A program made the position numbers and the translations under genes. A DNA stretch of 64,000 nt from Streptomyces sp. NRRL F-6131 (GTDB taxonomy: Bacteria > Actinomycetota > Actinomycetes > Streptomycetales > Streptomycetaceae), in the NCBI GenBank assembly GCA_000719695.1, contig JOHN01000012.1, positions 124,001-188,000 on the forward strand, written 5' to 3'. The first letter of the stretch is position 1. Each line of letters starts with the position of its first letter. Under the pieces are notes generated by a model. That model did not search any database. It was not told where the DNA came from and was given only the letters and a program-made list of their open reading frames with translations. This document shows, piece by piece, positions 16,125 to 25,847 of this stretch.

Positions 16125-16595
16125 ATGTCCGAGCAGCGTCCGCCCCTGCCCCCGTTCACCGAGGAGACCGCCCGCCTGAAGGTCCGCGCCGCCGAGGACG
16201 GCTGGAACACCCGCGACCCGCAGCGGGTCTCCCTCGCCTACACGCCGGACAGCCGCTGGCGCAATCGCTCGGAGTTCGTCACCGGCCGCGAGGAGATCGT
16301 CGCCTTCCTCACCGGCAAGTGGCAGCGCGAGCACGAGTACCGGCTGATCAAGGAGCTCTGGGCGCACACCGGTGACCGCATCGCGGTCCGCTTCGCCTAC
16401 GAGTGGCACGACGACTCCGGCCGGTGGTACCGCTCCTACGGCAACGAGAACTGGGAGTTCGACCCCGACGGCCTGATGGCGCGCCGGCACGCCTCGATCA
16501 ACGACCTGCCGATCACCGAGGACGAGCGCCTGTTCCACTGGCCGCTCGGCCGCCGCCCCGACGACCACCCGGGGCTGACCGACCTCGGGCTCTGA
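16125..16595 (+). CDS. DUF1348 / SnoaL-like NTF2-fold protein
   Basis: 156 residues. It matches the conserved DUF1348 pattern: [61 protein letters not shown] and a SINDLPI end. The fold is a small alpha+beta barrel of the NTF2 type; no reaction is established. A GGAAGGAGA ribosome site precedes the ATG. Expression is probably controlled by the TetR at 15537-16004 through the 16021-16075 operators, an arrangement often seen for this family. Confidence 0.93.
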   Translation: MSEQRPPLPPFTEETARLKVRAAEDGWNTRDPQRVSLAYTPDSRWRNRSEFVTGREEIVAFLTGKWQREHEYRLIKELWAHTGDRIAVRFAYEWHDDSGRWYRSYGNENWEFDPDGLMARRHASINDLPITEDERLFHWPLGRRPDDHPGLTDLGL

Positions 16596-16622
16596 GTCCG
16601 GGCTCAGGCGTGAGATCGGCGG

Positions 16623-16663
16623 CCGACGCGGCACCGCCCTGGAGCGGAGCGGTGCCGCGTCGG
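16623..16663. terminator. Bidirectional hairpin terminator
   Basis: A perfect 15-bp stem (16623-16637 and 16649-16663, 11-nt loop) lies between the convergent DUF1348 and ferritin-like genes. It can serve both strands. Confidence 0.75.
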
Positions 16664-16689
16664 TACCCCGGGCGGTCGCGACGGGCCGG

Positions 16690-17877
16690 TCAGGCGAACG
16701 CCTCGGTGGAGTCCGAGGACAGGCCGGACAGGTCGATCGGTTCGCCCGCCCGGAGCGCCGCGGCCTCGACGTTGCGTCGGACCTCCTCGTCGGCGGCCCG
16801 GTGGTCGGGCGGGCCGAGTTCGAAGGTGGCGCTGGCGAAGCGGCCCCGGGCGGCCTGGGCCGGGTCGGGGTGGGGGTTGCGGTAGAGCTGTTCGGCGCGG
16901 TCGCGCAGTTCGAGCATGGTGGGGACGGCGAGGGCCATGTCCCGGGGGCGGCCGTTGAAGGCGGAGTCGAGGTAGCGCAGCAGGACGGCGTAGCGGGAGT
17001 TGAACGCCACCGCCTGCGCGTACACCGCGCTGGTGCTCTCGAACCGTCGGTAGTCGGCGACCTTGGAGTCGCCGTGGATCGGGTAGGCGTCGTTCCAGGT
17101 GACGTCGATCAGCGGGCCGCTGGGCCGGTCCCTCGGGCGGTCGTGCGGGCCGTAGCTGCGACCGGTGAAGATCTCGTTGAAGCGGAACCAATGGGCGAGC
17201 TCGGGCTGTTCGCCGAAGCGGTCGTTGCTGTTCCAGATGGTGCCGTGGACGCCCTCGCCCTGCTCGGTGATGGTCTCCAGCGCTTCGAGCGCCGAGTTGC
17301 GCCCGTCGACGGCGAAGACCTCGCCACCGGAGTTGTAGAAGTCCTCCGGGCCGACCTGGTGGCCGGGCCGCCCGCCGGCGAAGACCGCGTCGTGGCCGAG
17401 CGTCCTGATGAGGTGCTCCAGGCCCTCCCGGACGGTGTCGTAGAACTGTCCGATGGAGGTCCAGCCGTCGCCCGGGGCGGTGTCCGGCGTGATCGCCCTG
17501 GGCTGTTCGATCCGCAGGAAGGTCTTCAGCGCGGCGGGGGAGAAGTGCTGCAGTCCGATGCTCGGGACGGTCTCGCCGCTGAAGGGCAGCCGCGCCGGGT
17601 ACTCCGCGACGAAGCCGGTGCCGACCGTCGGGGCGCCGCCGACCGCGTTGAGCAGGTTGGCGGCCAGCGTCATGTGGAGCATCTCCTCCATCAGGACGGC
17701 GCGGATCGCGTAGTACGCGGTGCGGTTGGTGCCGGGACGGATGGTGTACAGGCCGGTCATGTAGACCGGAATGGTGAGGTGCTCGACCTCCATCGCCGCC
17801 TGGAGGTACGTGCGCAGCTCGGGCAGGGTCCTCGGGACGCCGAAGCCGGCCTCGTCCAGTGCGAGCGCGGTGATCAT
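16690..17877 (-). CDS. Ferritin-like domain protein (VioB/RebD-type fold)
   Basis: 395 residues. The first 150 carry ferritin-like helices with candidate metal ligands: AMEVEHLTIPVYMTGLY and VLMEEMLHMTLAANLLNAVG (EExxH). This pattern fits the ferritin-like domain of imine dimer synthases such as VioB and RebD, though this protein is far shorter. A further EQGEG segment and ELAHWFRFNEI may complete a di-iron site. The substrate is unknown. It is the last of three genes joined by ATGA overlaps with a GMC oxidoreductase and a small subunit-like protein, which suggests joint oxidative chemistry. Confidence 0.8.
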   Translation of the reverse strand: MITALALDEAGFGVPRTLPELRTYLQAAMEVEHLTIPVYMTGLYTIRPGTNRTAYYAIRAVLMEEMLHMTLAANLLNAVGGAPTVGTGFVAEYPARLPFSGETVPSIGLQHFSPAALKTFLRIEQPRAITPDTAPGDGWTSIGQFYDTVREGLEHLIRTLGHDAVFAGGRPGHQVGPEDFYNSGGEVFAVDGRNSALEALETITEQGEGVHGTIWNSNDRFGEQPELAHWFRFNEIFTGRSYGPHDRPRDRPSGPLIDVTWNDAYPIHGDSKVADYRRFESTSAVYAQAVAFNSRYAVLLRYLDSAFNGRPRDMALAVPTMLELRDRAEQLYRNPHPDPAQAARGRFASATFELGPPDHRAADEEVRRNVEAAALRAGEPIDLSGLSSDSTEAFA

Positions 17878-19877
17878 GCCGGTACCTCCGGGTCCGTCGC
17901 GTCCCCTGCTCCGACCGCGTGCCCCGGGTCTCCCGCGGTGCCGTGCAGGTCGGCCGGCCGCCGCTCGATGAGCAGGTCCCGGTGGATCCGCGCGGCGCTG
18001 CGCAGGGCGAGCGCCAGCATGGTGAGGGTGGGATTGCTGGTGCCGACGGAGGGCATGCTGCCGCAGCCGACGGCGTACAGGTTCGGGTGCTCCCAGGTGC
18101 GCTGGTACTCGTCGACCACGGAGGTGGCCGCGGAGGCGCCCATGATGTGGGTGCCGGCGCCGTGGCCCGCGCCGCTGTAGGCCAGGTGCAGGGTCTCGCC
18201 GTCGACGGTGTGCACGAAGTGGCCGAGCGGTGGCACGCCGTCGCGCGGGGCGTGGTCGGTGTAGTCGGTGGCGCCCAGGTGCTCGAAGATCTTCGCCGCC
18301 ACCTTGCGGGCCGCGAAGAGACCGTCGCGGGTGTGCCCGTCGAGGTCGTAGGTGATCACCGGGCGCAGGTTCCCCATGGCGTCGCGGAAGCGGCGGTCGA
18401 GGGTGACCCGGTTGTTCGGGTTCGCCGACTGCTCGACGGCGATCTGCAGTTGGAGCTGCCGGCCGAGGGCGGAGCCGAGCAGTCGCCGCAGCTCGGGTCC
18501 GAACACGCCGTCCGGCCGGACCTCGCCGTCGCGGTCGCCGCCGATGCCGAGGGCGGTCGCGACATTGCTCATCGGCGCACCGGTGGCCCAGCCCCAGCCC
18601 CAGTTGCCGATCTCGATCCGGAACGGTGCCCGCCGGGCGCGCCCCCCGCCGAAGCGGAAGGCCTCCCAGCCGGAGGTGTGCCCCGGCCCGCGGAACGGCC
18701 CGACCGGCCCGCGCCGCTCGTCGGCGAGCGCCCAGTTGAGGATCGTCGGGTGGTCCATCAGGTTGCGGCCGACCTGGTCACTGCCGTTCGCCAGCCCGGA
18801 GAACAGCAGCAGCCGGGCGTTCTCGACGGCGTGCGCGGCGAGCACCACCAGGTCCGCCTCGACCACGTACGAGCGCCCGACCGGCGAGGCCGGGTCGGTG
18901 TACGTGCGGAACTCCACCCCGCTCACCCGCCCGCCCCGGGTCGCGCCCGCCAGCCGGACGCGGGTGGCGACGCAGCGGGTGGCGAGCGAGACCGTCCGCG
19001 GGAAACGGGCCTGCTGACGCAGCGGATGGGACTTCGCCTGCACCGGGCAGATCGGCACACAGCTCGCGTTGCCCACGCAGCGCTCGCCGTAGTTGGGCAG
19101 GCCCACCGCGCCCTGCGGCCGGTACGGGACGGGGGAGTAGGCCGGGTTCGGCGTGGAGTTGCGGGCCTGCGGCAGGCTCCTGACCCGCAGCTCGTACTCC
19201 TCGCCGGCGAGGTCGTCCCGGACCGGCGTGCCGTCGAGGTCCTGGCAGTACCGGTCGATGTAACTGGCCGGGATCTGGTGCATCGGATAGACGTAGTCCG
19301 GGTCGCTGACGACCTCGATGGCGCGCTGGTCGTCCGCGTTCCCGGCCACGCCGATCTCGAACTCGGCCCGCGCGTACCAGGGTTGCAGCTCCTGCGGGTC
19401 GATCGGCCAGCTCCGCCCGTAGCCGTACCGCTCGGTGGCGAAGTCCTCGGGGTGCATCCGCGGCACCGCGCCGAGCCAGTGCATCGCCGTGCCGCCCAAC
19501 TCCCGCAGGTAGTCGGTGCCGTAGGGGAGCCGGCCGTCCTGGACGAAGTAGCCGTTCGCGGTGAACTCGGGTCGGCCCGGCTCGGGGTCGCGCACCGGGG
19601 CCAGGTCGAGGACGTCCGGGGAGGGCGCCGCGACGCTGCGCCGGTAGGCGGAGTTGGGCACCTTGGCGACGGCGGAGTGGTAGGTCGAGAGCGAGCCCAG
19701 GTAGCCGGGCCAGGTCTCGGTGCCGTCGTTGCCGGCTTCCAGGACCAGGACGTTCCAGCCGAGGTCGCCGAGCTCCTTGGCGATCAGGCTGCCCGACCAG
19801 CCGCCGCCGACGATGACGACGTCGTAGCGCCGGTGGACGGCCTCGTCCGCGCCGACGGCGGTCACGGAGCCGGTCAT
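17874..19877 (-). CDS. GMC family FAD-dependent oxidoreductase
   Basis: 667 residues. The N-terminus has the FAD-binding Rossmann motif VVIVGGGWSGSLIAKELG ending in LEAG, the middle has GGTAMHWLGAVPR, and the C-terminus has GHGAGTHIMG, the HPNLYAVG segment and SNPTLTMLALALR of GMC_oxred_C. A Cys cluster (CVGNASCVPICP) is like that of sugar and alcohol dehydrogenase large subunits. No Tat or Sec signal is visible, so it is probably cytosolic. The ATG at 19877 forms an ATGA overlap with the upstream small-subunit gene, and the stop forms another with the ferritin-like gene. The substrate is not predictable. Confidence 0.92.
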   Translation of the reverse strand: MTGSVTAVGADEAVHRRYDVVIVGGGWSGSLIAKELGDLGWNVLVLEAGNDGTETWPGYLGSLSTYHSAVAKVPNSAYRRSVAAPSPDVLDLAPVRDPEPGRPEFTANGYFVQDGRLPYGTDYLRELGGTAMHWLGAVPRMHPEDFATERYGYGRSWPIDPQELQPWYARAEFEIGVAGNADDQRAIEVVSDPDYVYPMHQIPASYIDRYCQDLDGTPVRDDLAGEEYELRVRSLPQARNSTPNPAYSPVPYRPQGAVGLPNYGERCVGNASCVPICPVQAKSHPLRQQARFPRTVSLATRCVATRVRLAGATRGGRVSGVEFRTYTDPASPVGRSYVVEADLVVLAAHAVENARLLLFSGLANGSDQVGRNLMDHPTILNWALADERRGPVGPFRGPGHTSGWEAFRFGGGRARRAPFRIEIGNWGWGWATGAPMSNVATALGIGGDRDGEVRPDGVFGPELRRLLGSALGRQLQLQIAVEQSANPNNRVTLDRRFRDAMGNLRPVITYDLDGHTRDGLFAARKVAAKIFEHLGATDYTDHAPRDGVPPLGHFVHTVDGETLHLAYSGAGHGAGTHIMGASAATSVVDEYQRTWEHPNLYAVGCGSMPSVGTSNPTLTMLALALRSAARIHRDLLIERRPADLHGTAGDPGHAVGAGDATDPEVPA

Positions 19878-20533
19878 GCGCGCTCCTCGCGGGTGGCGGG
19901 GCGGGCGGCGGGGCGAACGGCGGGTCCGGCGGAGGTCGGGACGGCGGACGGCGGGACCGTGCGCCAGGCCCGGTGGCCGGGCAGGAGGTGGTCGGGCACG
20001 GCGTCGAGGGCGACCTCCGCCGTCAGCCCCGTGCGGCAGACCGCCGCCTCGTCGAGGCCGAGCTCCCGTCGGAGCCCGTCGGTGGTGGGCTGGTCCGGCG
20101 GCCGGACCGCCCAGGTGCCGAAGCCCGGTGGCTTGGCCCCGGCCGGATGCCCGTGGAACGTCCGCCACACCAGCCCCTCGACGTACGCCTCCGGCGCGAC
20201 CACGAACTCGGCGTTGGCCATCTGGCGCCGCAGCGCCGCGTGCGCGGCCGGAGCCAGCCGCGGCCAGGACCCGGTCAGCCACAGGTACGCCAGCGCCCTG
20301 GCCACCTCCAGGTGGACGGGCGAGAGGTCCTGCGGACCGCCGCGCTCGTCGAGGGCCGCCGACCACGCGGCCCAGAACTCGGCGAAGGCGGCCGGTCCGA
20401 CCTGCTGCCGGGCGGTCTCCAGATAGCGCTCGGCCATGCCGGTGGCGTACAGGTCGAAGGCGGGGAAGCCGGCCAGCGGCACACAGCGGTCGACGAAGTC
20501 CGCGACCTCTGTCGTTACAGTGGGAACCGTCAT
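19874..20533 (-). CDS. Small subunit-like protein of the GMC oxidoreductase
   Basis: 219 residues, helical, with no signal peptide. It has VPLAGFPAFDLYATGMAERY, then ALAYLWLTGSW and VWRTFHGHPAGAKPPGFG. The layout resembles small subunits of FAD-linked sorbitol or fructose dehydrogenases (a leading helical region, a xLTG segment, a GxPGFW-like end), but the match is loose. The ATG at 20533 has a GAGAGGAGCGTG ribosome site. The gene is first in an ATGA-coupled operon with the GMC enzyme, so a partner or chaperone role is likely. Confidence 0.65.
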   Translation of the reverse strand: MTVPTVTTEVADFVDRCVPLAGFPAFDLYATGMAERYLETARQQVGPAAFAEFWAAWSAALDERGGPQDLSPVHLEVARALAYLWLTGSWPRLAPAAHAALRRQMANAEFVVAPEAYVEGLVWRTFHGHPAGAKPPGFGTWAVRPPDQPTTDGLRRELGLDEAAVCRTGLTAEVALDAVPDHLLPGHRAWRTVPPSAVPTSAGPAVRPAARPATREERA

Positions 20534-20777
20534 CACGCTCCTCTCACGGGGAAGGGCACCCGGACCGGGCGCGGATGTCCCGCGTGAACAGTTCCCGGGC
20601 GAACCACCCGGCATCATCGCCCGCGGGCCGGGTGCGCAGGCGGTCCCGCCGGAGGTTTCACCCGACCGGGGGGCGCCTGCCCGCCCCCGCGCGCCCTGTT
20701 CCGTGCACCCCGCGCACCCGCGCACCCGCGCACCCGTGCGCCCTTCGCCGGGCCGACCGGCGAAGGGCTCTCCCGGG

Positions 20778-21518
20778 TCAGGCGCGGCAGCGCAGCATCG
20801 TCAGCGGGGGGTTCCCGGCGAAGTCGTCCCAGAACTCCTCGCCGTACTCGCGCACTCCGGCCGCGGAGATCTCCAGGGGGACCCAGGTGATCCCGGTGAA
20901 TCCGGCCGCCCGCAGGCACTTCTCGAGCACCTCGCGGCTCGGCGGGTTCGCGACGAACGAGATCGGCGGGTCGAGGAGCGCGGTGATCCGCACCCGCGGC
21001 CCGATCGCCGACTCCTCGCCGAGGGACTCGCACAGGAAGCCGTACTTGGCCAGGGAGGGCCCGTCGAAGCGGAAGTCGGGGTGCTGCGTGAAGACGAAGA
21101 ACTCGGCCCCGTCCACGACGCTCCGGCGGACGTTGTGACAGATCCGCTCGATGGTGGCGACGTCCTCGGCGTAGTTGAACAACTGGACGGCGACCGCGAG
21201 GTCGAAGCGCTCCTCGAAGAGGCGCAGCTCGGCGGCGTCGCCGACCTCGTACCGCACGCCCAACGGGTCCTCGGCCTCCATCGCCAGGGCCGCGTCGACC
21301 ATCGCGGAGGAGATGTCGACGCCGAGGACGCGGGACGCGCCGCGGCGCTTCAACTCCCGGCTGTAGAAGCCGGTTCCGGAGGCGAGGTCGAGGACCGACC
21401 GGCCCGTCACGTCGCCGACCAGGGCGAGGAATCCGGGCACCTCGCCGTAGCGTGCGAGCGGGAGGTTCTTGAAGCCCTCGAAGGCCTCGCCGATCTCGTC
21501 GTACATCTGACCGCTCAT
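20778..21518 (-). CDS. Class I SAM-dependent methyltransferase
   Basis: 246 residues. The SAM site is VLDLASGTGFYSRELKRRG, followed by VLGVDISSAMVDAA (acidic loop) and FDLAVAVQLFNYAEDV. The C-terminal half (FVFTQHPDFRFDGPSL, PPISFVANPPSREVLEKCL) forms the substrate cap. The target is unknown. The ATG at 21518 has a GAGGGGGACC ribosome site. It is monocistronic between the GMC operon and the ArsR gene, both on the same strand, with a 240-bp gap before the GMC operon. Confidence 0.9.
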   Translation of the reverse strand: MSGQMYDEIGEAFEGFKNLPLARYGEVPGFLALVGDVTGRSVLDLASGTGFYSRELKRRGASRVLGVDISSAMVDAALAMEAEDPLGVRYEVGDAAELRLFEERFDLAVAVQLFNYAEDVATIERICHNVRRSVVDGAEFFVFTQHPDFRFDGPSLAKYGFLCESLGEESAIGPRVRITALLDPPISFVANPPSREVLEKCLRAAGFTGITWVPLEISAAGVREYGEEFWDDFAGNPPLTMLRCRA

Positions 21519-21804
21519 CGCGTCGGTCCCCCTCTGTCGGTGGCGGCGGCCTCCGGTACGGGCCGCGGCCTCTGGCGGGAAGTCTTCCGCCCGCCGGCCC
21601 GGGCGGCGTACTGGCGAAAACCCCGAACATGGTGCGGTCGCGGACCGTTCGGTTCTCGTGTTCGTCCCGGACGGGCCGCTCGACGGGGGCGCGCGACGGG
21701 GCGCTCGGCCGGGCGCTGGGCCGCGGGCCGTCTGGGCGGCGTCGGGGCGGGGTGGCGCGGCGTCGGGGCGGGGTCGGTTCCGTCGGTGGTTGGGCCGGCG
21801 CGCC

Positions 21805-22812
21805 CTACTCCCGGGCGAGCAGGGCGGTGCCCAGGTCGGTCGCGGTGTAGTGGACCTCGCGGCGGTAGCGGTGGCCGGTGACCAGGCCGGCGTCCCGCAG
21901 GACGGCGAGGTGCTGGGAGACCGCGCCCAGGCTGAGCCCGGTGCGGGCGGCGAGCTGGGTGGTGGTGGCGGGGGAGCCGGTGCAGGTGAGCAGGTGGGCG
22001 CGGCTGCGCCCGAGCAGGCGGGCGAGGGCGTCGTCCGTGTTCTCCCGGCGTTCCCAGAGCAGGCCGAGCGCGCGGGCCGGGTAGACCAGGGCGGGCGGCG
22101 TTCCCTGACGTCCGGCCAACAGGTGGCAGCGGTCGGCGAAGGCGCTCGGGGTGAGGGTGAGTCCGGTGCCGTCCAGGGCTGGCCCGGCCGCCGGCAGGTC
22201 GGGGGATTGCAGGCGGTCGCCGGTCCGGCGCAGGGTGGGGTGAAGCGTGGAGAGCACCGCGTGGATGCCGTCCTCGGCGAGCAGGCGGGTGCGGTGGGCG
22301 ATGTCCGCCTCCAGGGCGGCGCGGATCCGCGGCCAGTGCGGCCGGACCGCCGCCTCCCACCAGGCGTGCAGCGCGTCGGCCAGTTCGGGCAGGACGCGCT
22401 CCGGGTGCTCGGCCGGCCGTCGCTCGCAAGGGGTCGGCGCGGGCCCGCGGACGGATCCCGGGGCGGGCCGTTCGGGGGTGGCCGGGCCGCCGTCCCGGAG
22501 GCGCTCGGTCGGGGTGGCCAGCAGGGCCGACAGCTCCTCCTCGATCTCGGCCAGCGGGCACCGCGGGGCCGGCATCAGCCGGCCCGCCACCCGGTCGCAC
22601 CCGCCGACGAGCGCCTCCAGCGGTGCGATCCGCCCGGCGAGCACACCGTCCTGACGCAGGGTCGAGGCCCGGCGGATCCAGGACAGGTGCACCACGTGCC
22701 GGCCGGGATCGGCGACGGCGCGCGCGGCGGCCACGGTCTCCCAGAGCGGGGAGATCGCGAACCTGAGATTGCCCAGGTCGTGCGCCCCGAACCACAGCTC
22801 GCCCATCGTCAT
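21805..22812 (-). CDS. ArsR-type winged-helix regulator with large N-terminal domain
   Basis: 335 residues. The last 70 are an ArsR-like winged helix: TTTQLAARTGLSLGAVSQHL, then LRDAGLVTGHRYRREVHYTA. The N-terminal 250 residues form an effector domain seen fused to such HTHs in actinobacteria (DUF5937-like: RFAISPLWETVAAARAV, then LHAWWEAAVRPHWPRI). No metal-binding Cys pair is present, so a small-molecule signal is more likely. It is divergent from the MFS exporter at 22893 with 80 bp between, and is probably that gene's regulator. A second ATG at 22806 is an alternative start. Confidence 0.88.
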   Translation of the reverse strand: MTMGELWFGAHDLGNLRFAISPLWETVAAARAVADPGRHVVHLSWIRRASTLRQDGVLAGRIAPLEALVGGCDRVAGRLMPAPRCPLAEIEEELSALLATPTERLRDGGPATPERPAPGSVRGPAPTPCERRPAEHPERVLPELADALHAWWEAAVRPHWPRIRAALEADIAHRTRLLAEDGIHAVLSTLHPTLRRTGDRLQSPDLPAAGPALDGTGLTLTPSAFADRCHLLAGRQGTPPALVYPARALGLLWERRENTDDALARLLGRSRAHLLTCTGSPATTTQLAARTGLSLGAVSQHLAVLRDAGLVTGHRYRREVHYTATDLGTALLARE

Positions 22813-22833
22813 CCCCCGTCATCCCCCGTCGAC

Positions 22834-22853
22834 GTTTTCGCCCAGACTAAAAC
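22834..22853. promoter_or_regulatory. Inverted repeat between ArsR and MFS genes
   Basis: Arms GTTTTcG and CtAAAAC face each other around a 6-nt centre (22834-22853). This is an AT-rich island in GC-rich DNA and lies in the short divergent gap. It is a candidate operator for the ArsR-type protein. A direct repeat of gtcatccccc lies beside it. Confidence 0.5.
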
Positions 22854-22892
22854 AATGGCCGCGCGGTGGGCACGCTCGCGATGCTGACCGGC

Positions 22893-24233
22893 ATGACACC
22901 CCCTCCCACCGGCCGGTTCCGCCGTGCCGACGCCCGTCCTGCCGACTCCCGCCGCGCTGACCTCCGCCACGCCGACTTCCGGCGGTTCTGGGCCGCCGAC
23001 ACCGTCAGCCAGGCGGGCACGGCCGTCACCCTGGTCGCGCTGCCGCTGGTGGCGGTCGGCACGCTGGACGCCACGCCCTTCGAGGTGGGCCTGCTGGTCG
23101 CCTTCGAGTACCTGGCGTTCCTGCTGATCGGACTGCCCGCGGGCGCCTGGGTGGACCGGGTGCGGCAGCGTCCGGTGATGATCGCCGGGGACGCCGTCCG
23201 CGCCGCCCTGCTGCTCTCCGTCCCGGTCGCCGCCCGGCTGGACGTGCTGACCCTGCCCCAGCTGTACGCGGTGGCCTTCGGGATGTCCGTCTGCACCGCG
23301 TTCTTCGACGTGGCACACGGCAGCTACCTGCCGCACCTGGTGGCGGACGAGCACCTGGTGGCGGCCAACGTCCGGATCGAGGTGAGCCGCAGCACCGTCC
23401 AGGTCGGCGGACCCGGAGCCGGCGGGGCGCTGGTCGGCGCGCTGACCGCGCCGGTGGCGCTGGTGGTGGACGCGGTCACCTTCGGCCTCTCGGCGCTGCT
23501 GCTGGGCCGGATCCGACGGACCGGGGCCGAGGCCGCCGCGACCACCGCCGCGCGTCCCGCGACGCATCTGCGCAAGGAGATCGCCGAGGGACTGCGCTTC
23601 GTCCTCGGCGACCGGCTGCTCCGGGCGGTGACGCTCACGGCGGCCGTCTCCAACCTGTGCGGCACCATCGGCGGCTCGATGCTGCTGGTGCTGCTGGCCC
23701 GCGAACTGCACCTGTCACCGTTCCTGTGCGGCCTGGTCTTCACCGCGGAGGCCGTCGGCGGACTGGTCGGCAGCCTGCTCACGGTGCGGATCGCCGCCCG
23801 GCTCGGCCAAGGGCCGGCCATGTGCGCGGCGGTCGCGGGCAGTGCCGTGCTCTGGCTGCTGGCGGTGCCGCTGTTCCGGGACGACGGGTGGTTCGCGGCG
23901 GCCGTCCTGCTGCAGGCGCTGGGCTGGGTGGTCTTCATGACCTTCAAGATCACCTCGGTCGCCTTCCGGCAGCGGCTCTGCCCGAAGCCGCTGCTGGGCC
24001 GGATGACGGCGACGGTCCGCTTCCTGGTCTGGGGCGTGATGCCGATCGGCGCGCTGATCGGCGGGCTCCTGGGGCAGGGCCTCGGCGTCCGGCAGGCGCT
24101 CTGGGTCGGAGCGCTGGGCGAGCTGCTGGCCGTCCTGCCGGTGCTCTGCTCACCGCTGCGCCGGATGCGCGAACTGCCGAGCGCACCGGAAGCTCCCGCG
24201 AACCGGCCCCTGGCGGGCGCGACCGCCGGATGA
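22893..24233 (+). CDS. MFS transporter (DHA3-like exporter)
   Basis: About 446 residues with 12 hydrophobic segments. It follows the pattern of actinobacterial DHA3 exporters: DFRRFWAADTVSQAGTAVTL at the start, GAWVDRVRQRPVMIAGD (motif A region) after TM2, and RQRLCPKPLLGRMTATVRF in the C-terminal half. Substrate unknown; drug or metabolite efflux is typical. Starts at GTG 22866, ATG 22881 and ATG 22893 are in frame; I chose the last because it places the usual hydrophilic N-terminus correctly. It is divergent from and probably controlled by the ArsR-type protein at 21805-22812. Confidence 0.88.
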   Translation: MTPPPTGRFRRADARPADSRRADLRHADFRRFWAADTVSQAGTAVTLVALPLVAVGTLDATPFEVGLLVAFEYLAFLLIGLPAGAWVDRVRQRPVMIAGDAVRAALLLSVPVAARLDVLTLPQLYAVAFGMSVCTAFFDVAHGSYLPHLVADEHLVAANVRIEVSRSTVQVGGPGAGGALVGALTAPVALVVDAVTFGLSALLLGRIRRTGAEAAATTAARPATHLRKEIAEGLRFVLGDRLLRAVTLTAAVSNLCGTIGGSMLLVLLARELHLSPFLCGLVFTAEAVGGLVGSLLTVRIAARLGQGPAMCAAVAGSAVLWLLAVPLFRDDGWFAAAVLLQALGWVVFMTFKITSVAFRQRLCPKPLLGRMTATVRFLVWGVMPIGALIGGLLGQGLGVRQALWVGALGELLAVLPVLCSPLRRMRELPSAPEAPANRPLAGATAG

Positions 24234-24254
24234 CCCGCCACGAGGCCGCGCGCA

Positions 24255-24291
24255 GCCGGTCGGAGCGTATGTCGATCGCGCTCCGACCGGC
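24255..24291. terminator. Bidirectional terminator between two MFS genes
   Basis: A 13-bp perfect stem (24255-24267 and 24279-24291) with an 11-nt loop lies between convergent genes. Confidence 0.7.
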
Positions 24292-24344
24292 CGCCCGTAC
24301 GTCCGACCGTCGTTACGTCCGGCCGTCCCTACGCCCGATCGCCC

Positions 24345-25847
24345 CTACGTCCGGGCGGACTCGACGGTGCTCAGCGGCGAGGCCAGCGACTCCAGGCTGC
24401 GCCGCTCCGCCTTGACGCCGATCGCCGCCTCCACCACACCGGCGAGCGTCATCAGACCCGCACCGATGCAGAACGCCAGCGTCGTGTCGGAGACCTTCCC
24501 ACTGCTCACCAGACTGTTGAACAGCAGCGGCCCGCTGATGCCACCCACCGCCGTGCCGACGGCGTAGAAGAAGGCGATGCACATCGCCCTGGTCTCCAGC
24601 GGGAAGATCTCGCTGACCGTCAGATAGGCCGAACTGGCGCCGGCGGAGGCCAGGAACAGGACGGCCGTCCAACAGGCCGTCATGGTGACCGCCGACAGCG
24701 AGCCCTGCTGGAAGAGCAGCGCGGTGCCGAACAGCAGCACGCCGGAGCCGATGTAGGTGCCGGCGATCATCGGTTTGCGCCCCACCGAGTCGAAGAGGCC
24801 GCCCAGCAGCAGCGGCCCCAGGAAGTTGCCGACCGCGATCACCGCGAAGTAGTACCCGGTGTCGCCCTCCGGGACGGCGAAGAACTTGGTGAGGATCACC
24901 GCGTAGCCGAAGGTCACCGCGTTGTACAGGAAGGCCTGCCCGACGAAGAGCGCCAGACCGAGCACCGTCCGGCGCGGGTAGCGCGCGACCACGGTGCGGG
25001 CGATCGTGACGAAGCCCATGGGAGCGCGTTCACGGATCCGGATCGGCTCCTCCTCGACCGGCGGCAGCTCGCGGCCGTACGCGTGCCGGGTGATCCGTTC
25101 GGCCTCGGCCACCACCTCCTCGGCCTCGGAGGCCCGCCCGTGGGTGAACAGCCAGCGCGGGCTCTCCGGGACGTGCCGGCGGACCAGCAGGATCACCAGA
25201 CCGAGCACCACGCCGATCCCGAAGGCCAGCCGCCAGCCCAGGTCCGTCGCGAACAGCGCGGTGTTCAGCAGGGCGATCGAGGCGAAGGCGCCGAGCGCCG
25301 CGCCGATCCAGAAACTGCCGTTGATCACCAGGTCGATCCGGCCGCGCAGCCGGGCCGGGATCAGCTCGTCGATCGCGGAGTTGATCGCCGCGTACTCGCC
25401 GCCGATGCCGAAGCCGGTGAAGAAGCGGCAGAGGAAGAAGAACCAGGCGGTCCAGGAGAACGCCGTCACGGCGGTGGCCGCCAGGTAGACGGCCAAGGTG
25501 ATCATGAAGAGCTTCTTGCGCCCCAGCCGGTCGGTCAGCCAGCCGAAGAACAGCGCGCCGCTGCACGCCCCCGCGACGTACACGGCGGCCGCGATCGTGG
25601 TCACCTGCGTCGTCGAGACGGAGATCCCGCTGCCGTTCTCGGCGAGCCGGGCCGCCATGTTGCCGACGATCGTGACCTCCAGCCCGTCGAGGATCCAGAC
25701 CGTCCCCAGGCCGATCACGATCCGCCAGTGCCAGCGCGACCACGGCAGCCGGTCCAGCCGCGCGGGGACGTCCGTCTCGACGACCGGTGGTGGCTCCTCC
25801 GCCCCCGTCTCCATCCCTCGCTCCGATGCCTTCGCCGGGTGGGCCAT
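24345..25847 (-). CDS. MFS transporter, sugar/metabolite:H+ symporter type
   Basis: 500 residues with 12 predicted membrane spans. It has the marks of the sugar-porter/MHS branch: [15 protein letters not shown] (motif A), [15 protein letters not shown] (TM4), VPESPRWL after TM6 and [10 protein letters not shown] in the second half. The long central loop (about 60 residues) and a hydrophilic N-terminus are normal. Direction is probably uptake; the substrate is unknown. The ATG at 25847 has a perfect AAGGAGGGGG ribosome site, better than a longer in-frame start at 25937. It is a single-gene unit. Confidence 0.9.
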   Translation of the reverse strand: MAHPAKASERGMETGAEEPPPVVETDVPARLDRLPWSRWHWRIVIGLGTVWILDGLEVTIVGNMAARLAENGSGISVSTTQVTTIAAAVYVAGACSGALFFGWLTDRLGRKKLFMITLAVYLAATAVTAFSWTAWFFFLCRFFTGFGIGGEYAAINSAIDELIPARLRGRIDLVINGSFWIGAALGAFASIALLNTALFATDLGWRLAFGIGVVLGLVILLVRRHVPESPRWLFTHGRASEAEEVVAEAERITRHAYGRELPPVEEEPIRIRERAPMGFVTIARTVVARYPRRTVLGLALFVGQAFLYNAVTFGYAVILTKFFAVPEGDTGYYFAVIAVGNFLGPLLLGGLFDSVGRKPMIAGTYIGSGVLLFGTALLFQQGSLSAVTMTACWTAVLFLASAGASSAYLTVSEIFPLETRAMCIAFFYAVGTAVGGISGPLLFNSLVSSGKVSDTTLAFCIGAGLMTLAGVVEAAIGVKAERRSLESLASPLSTVESART

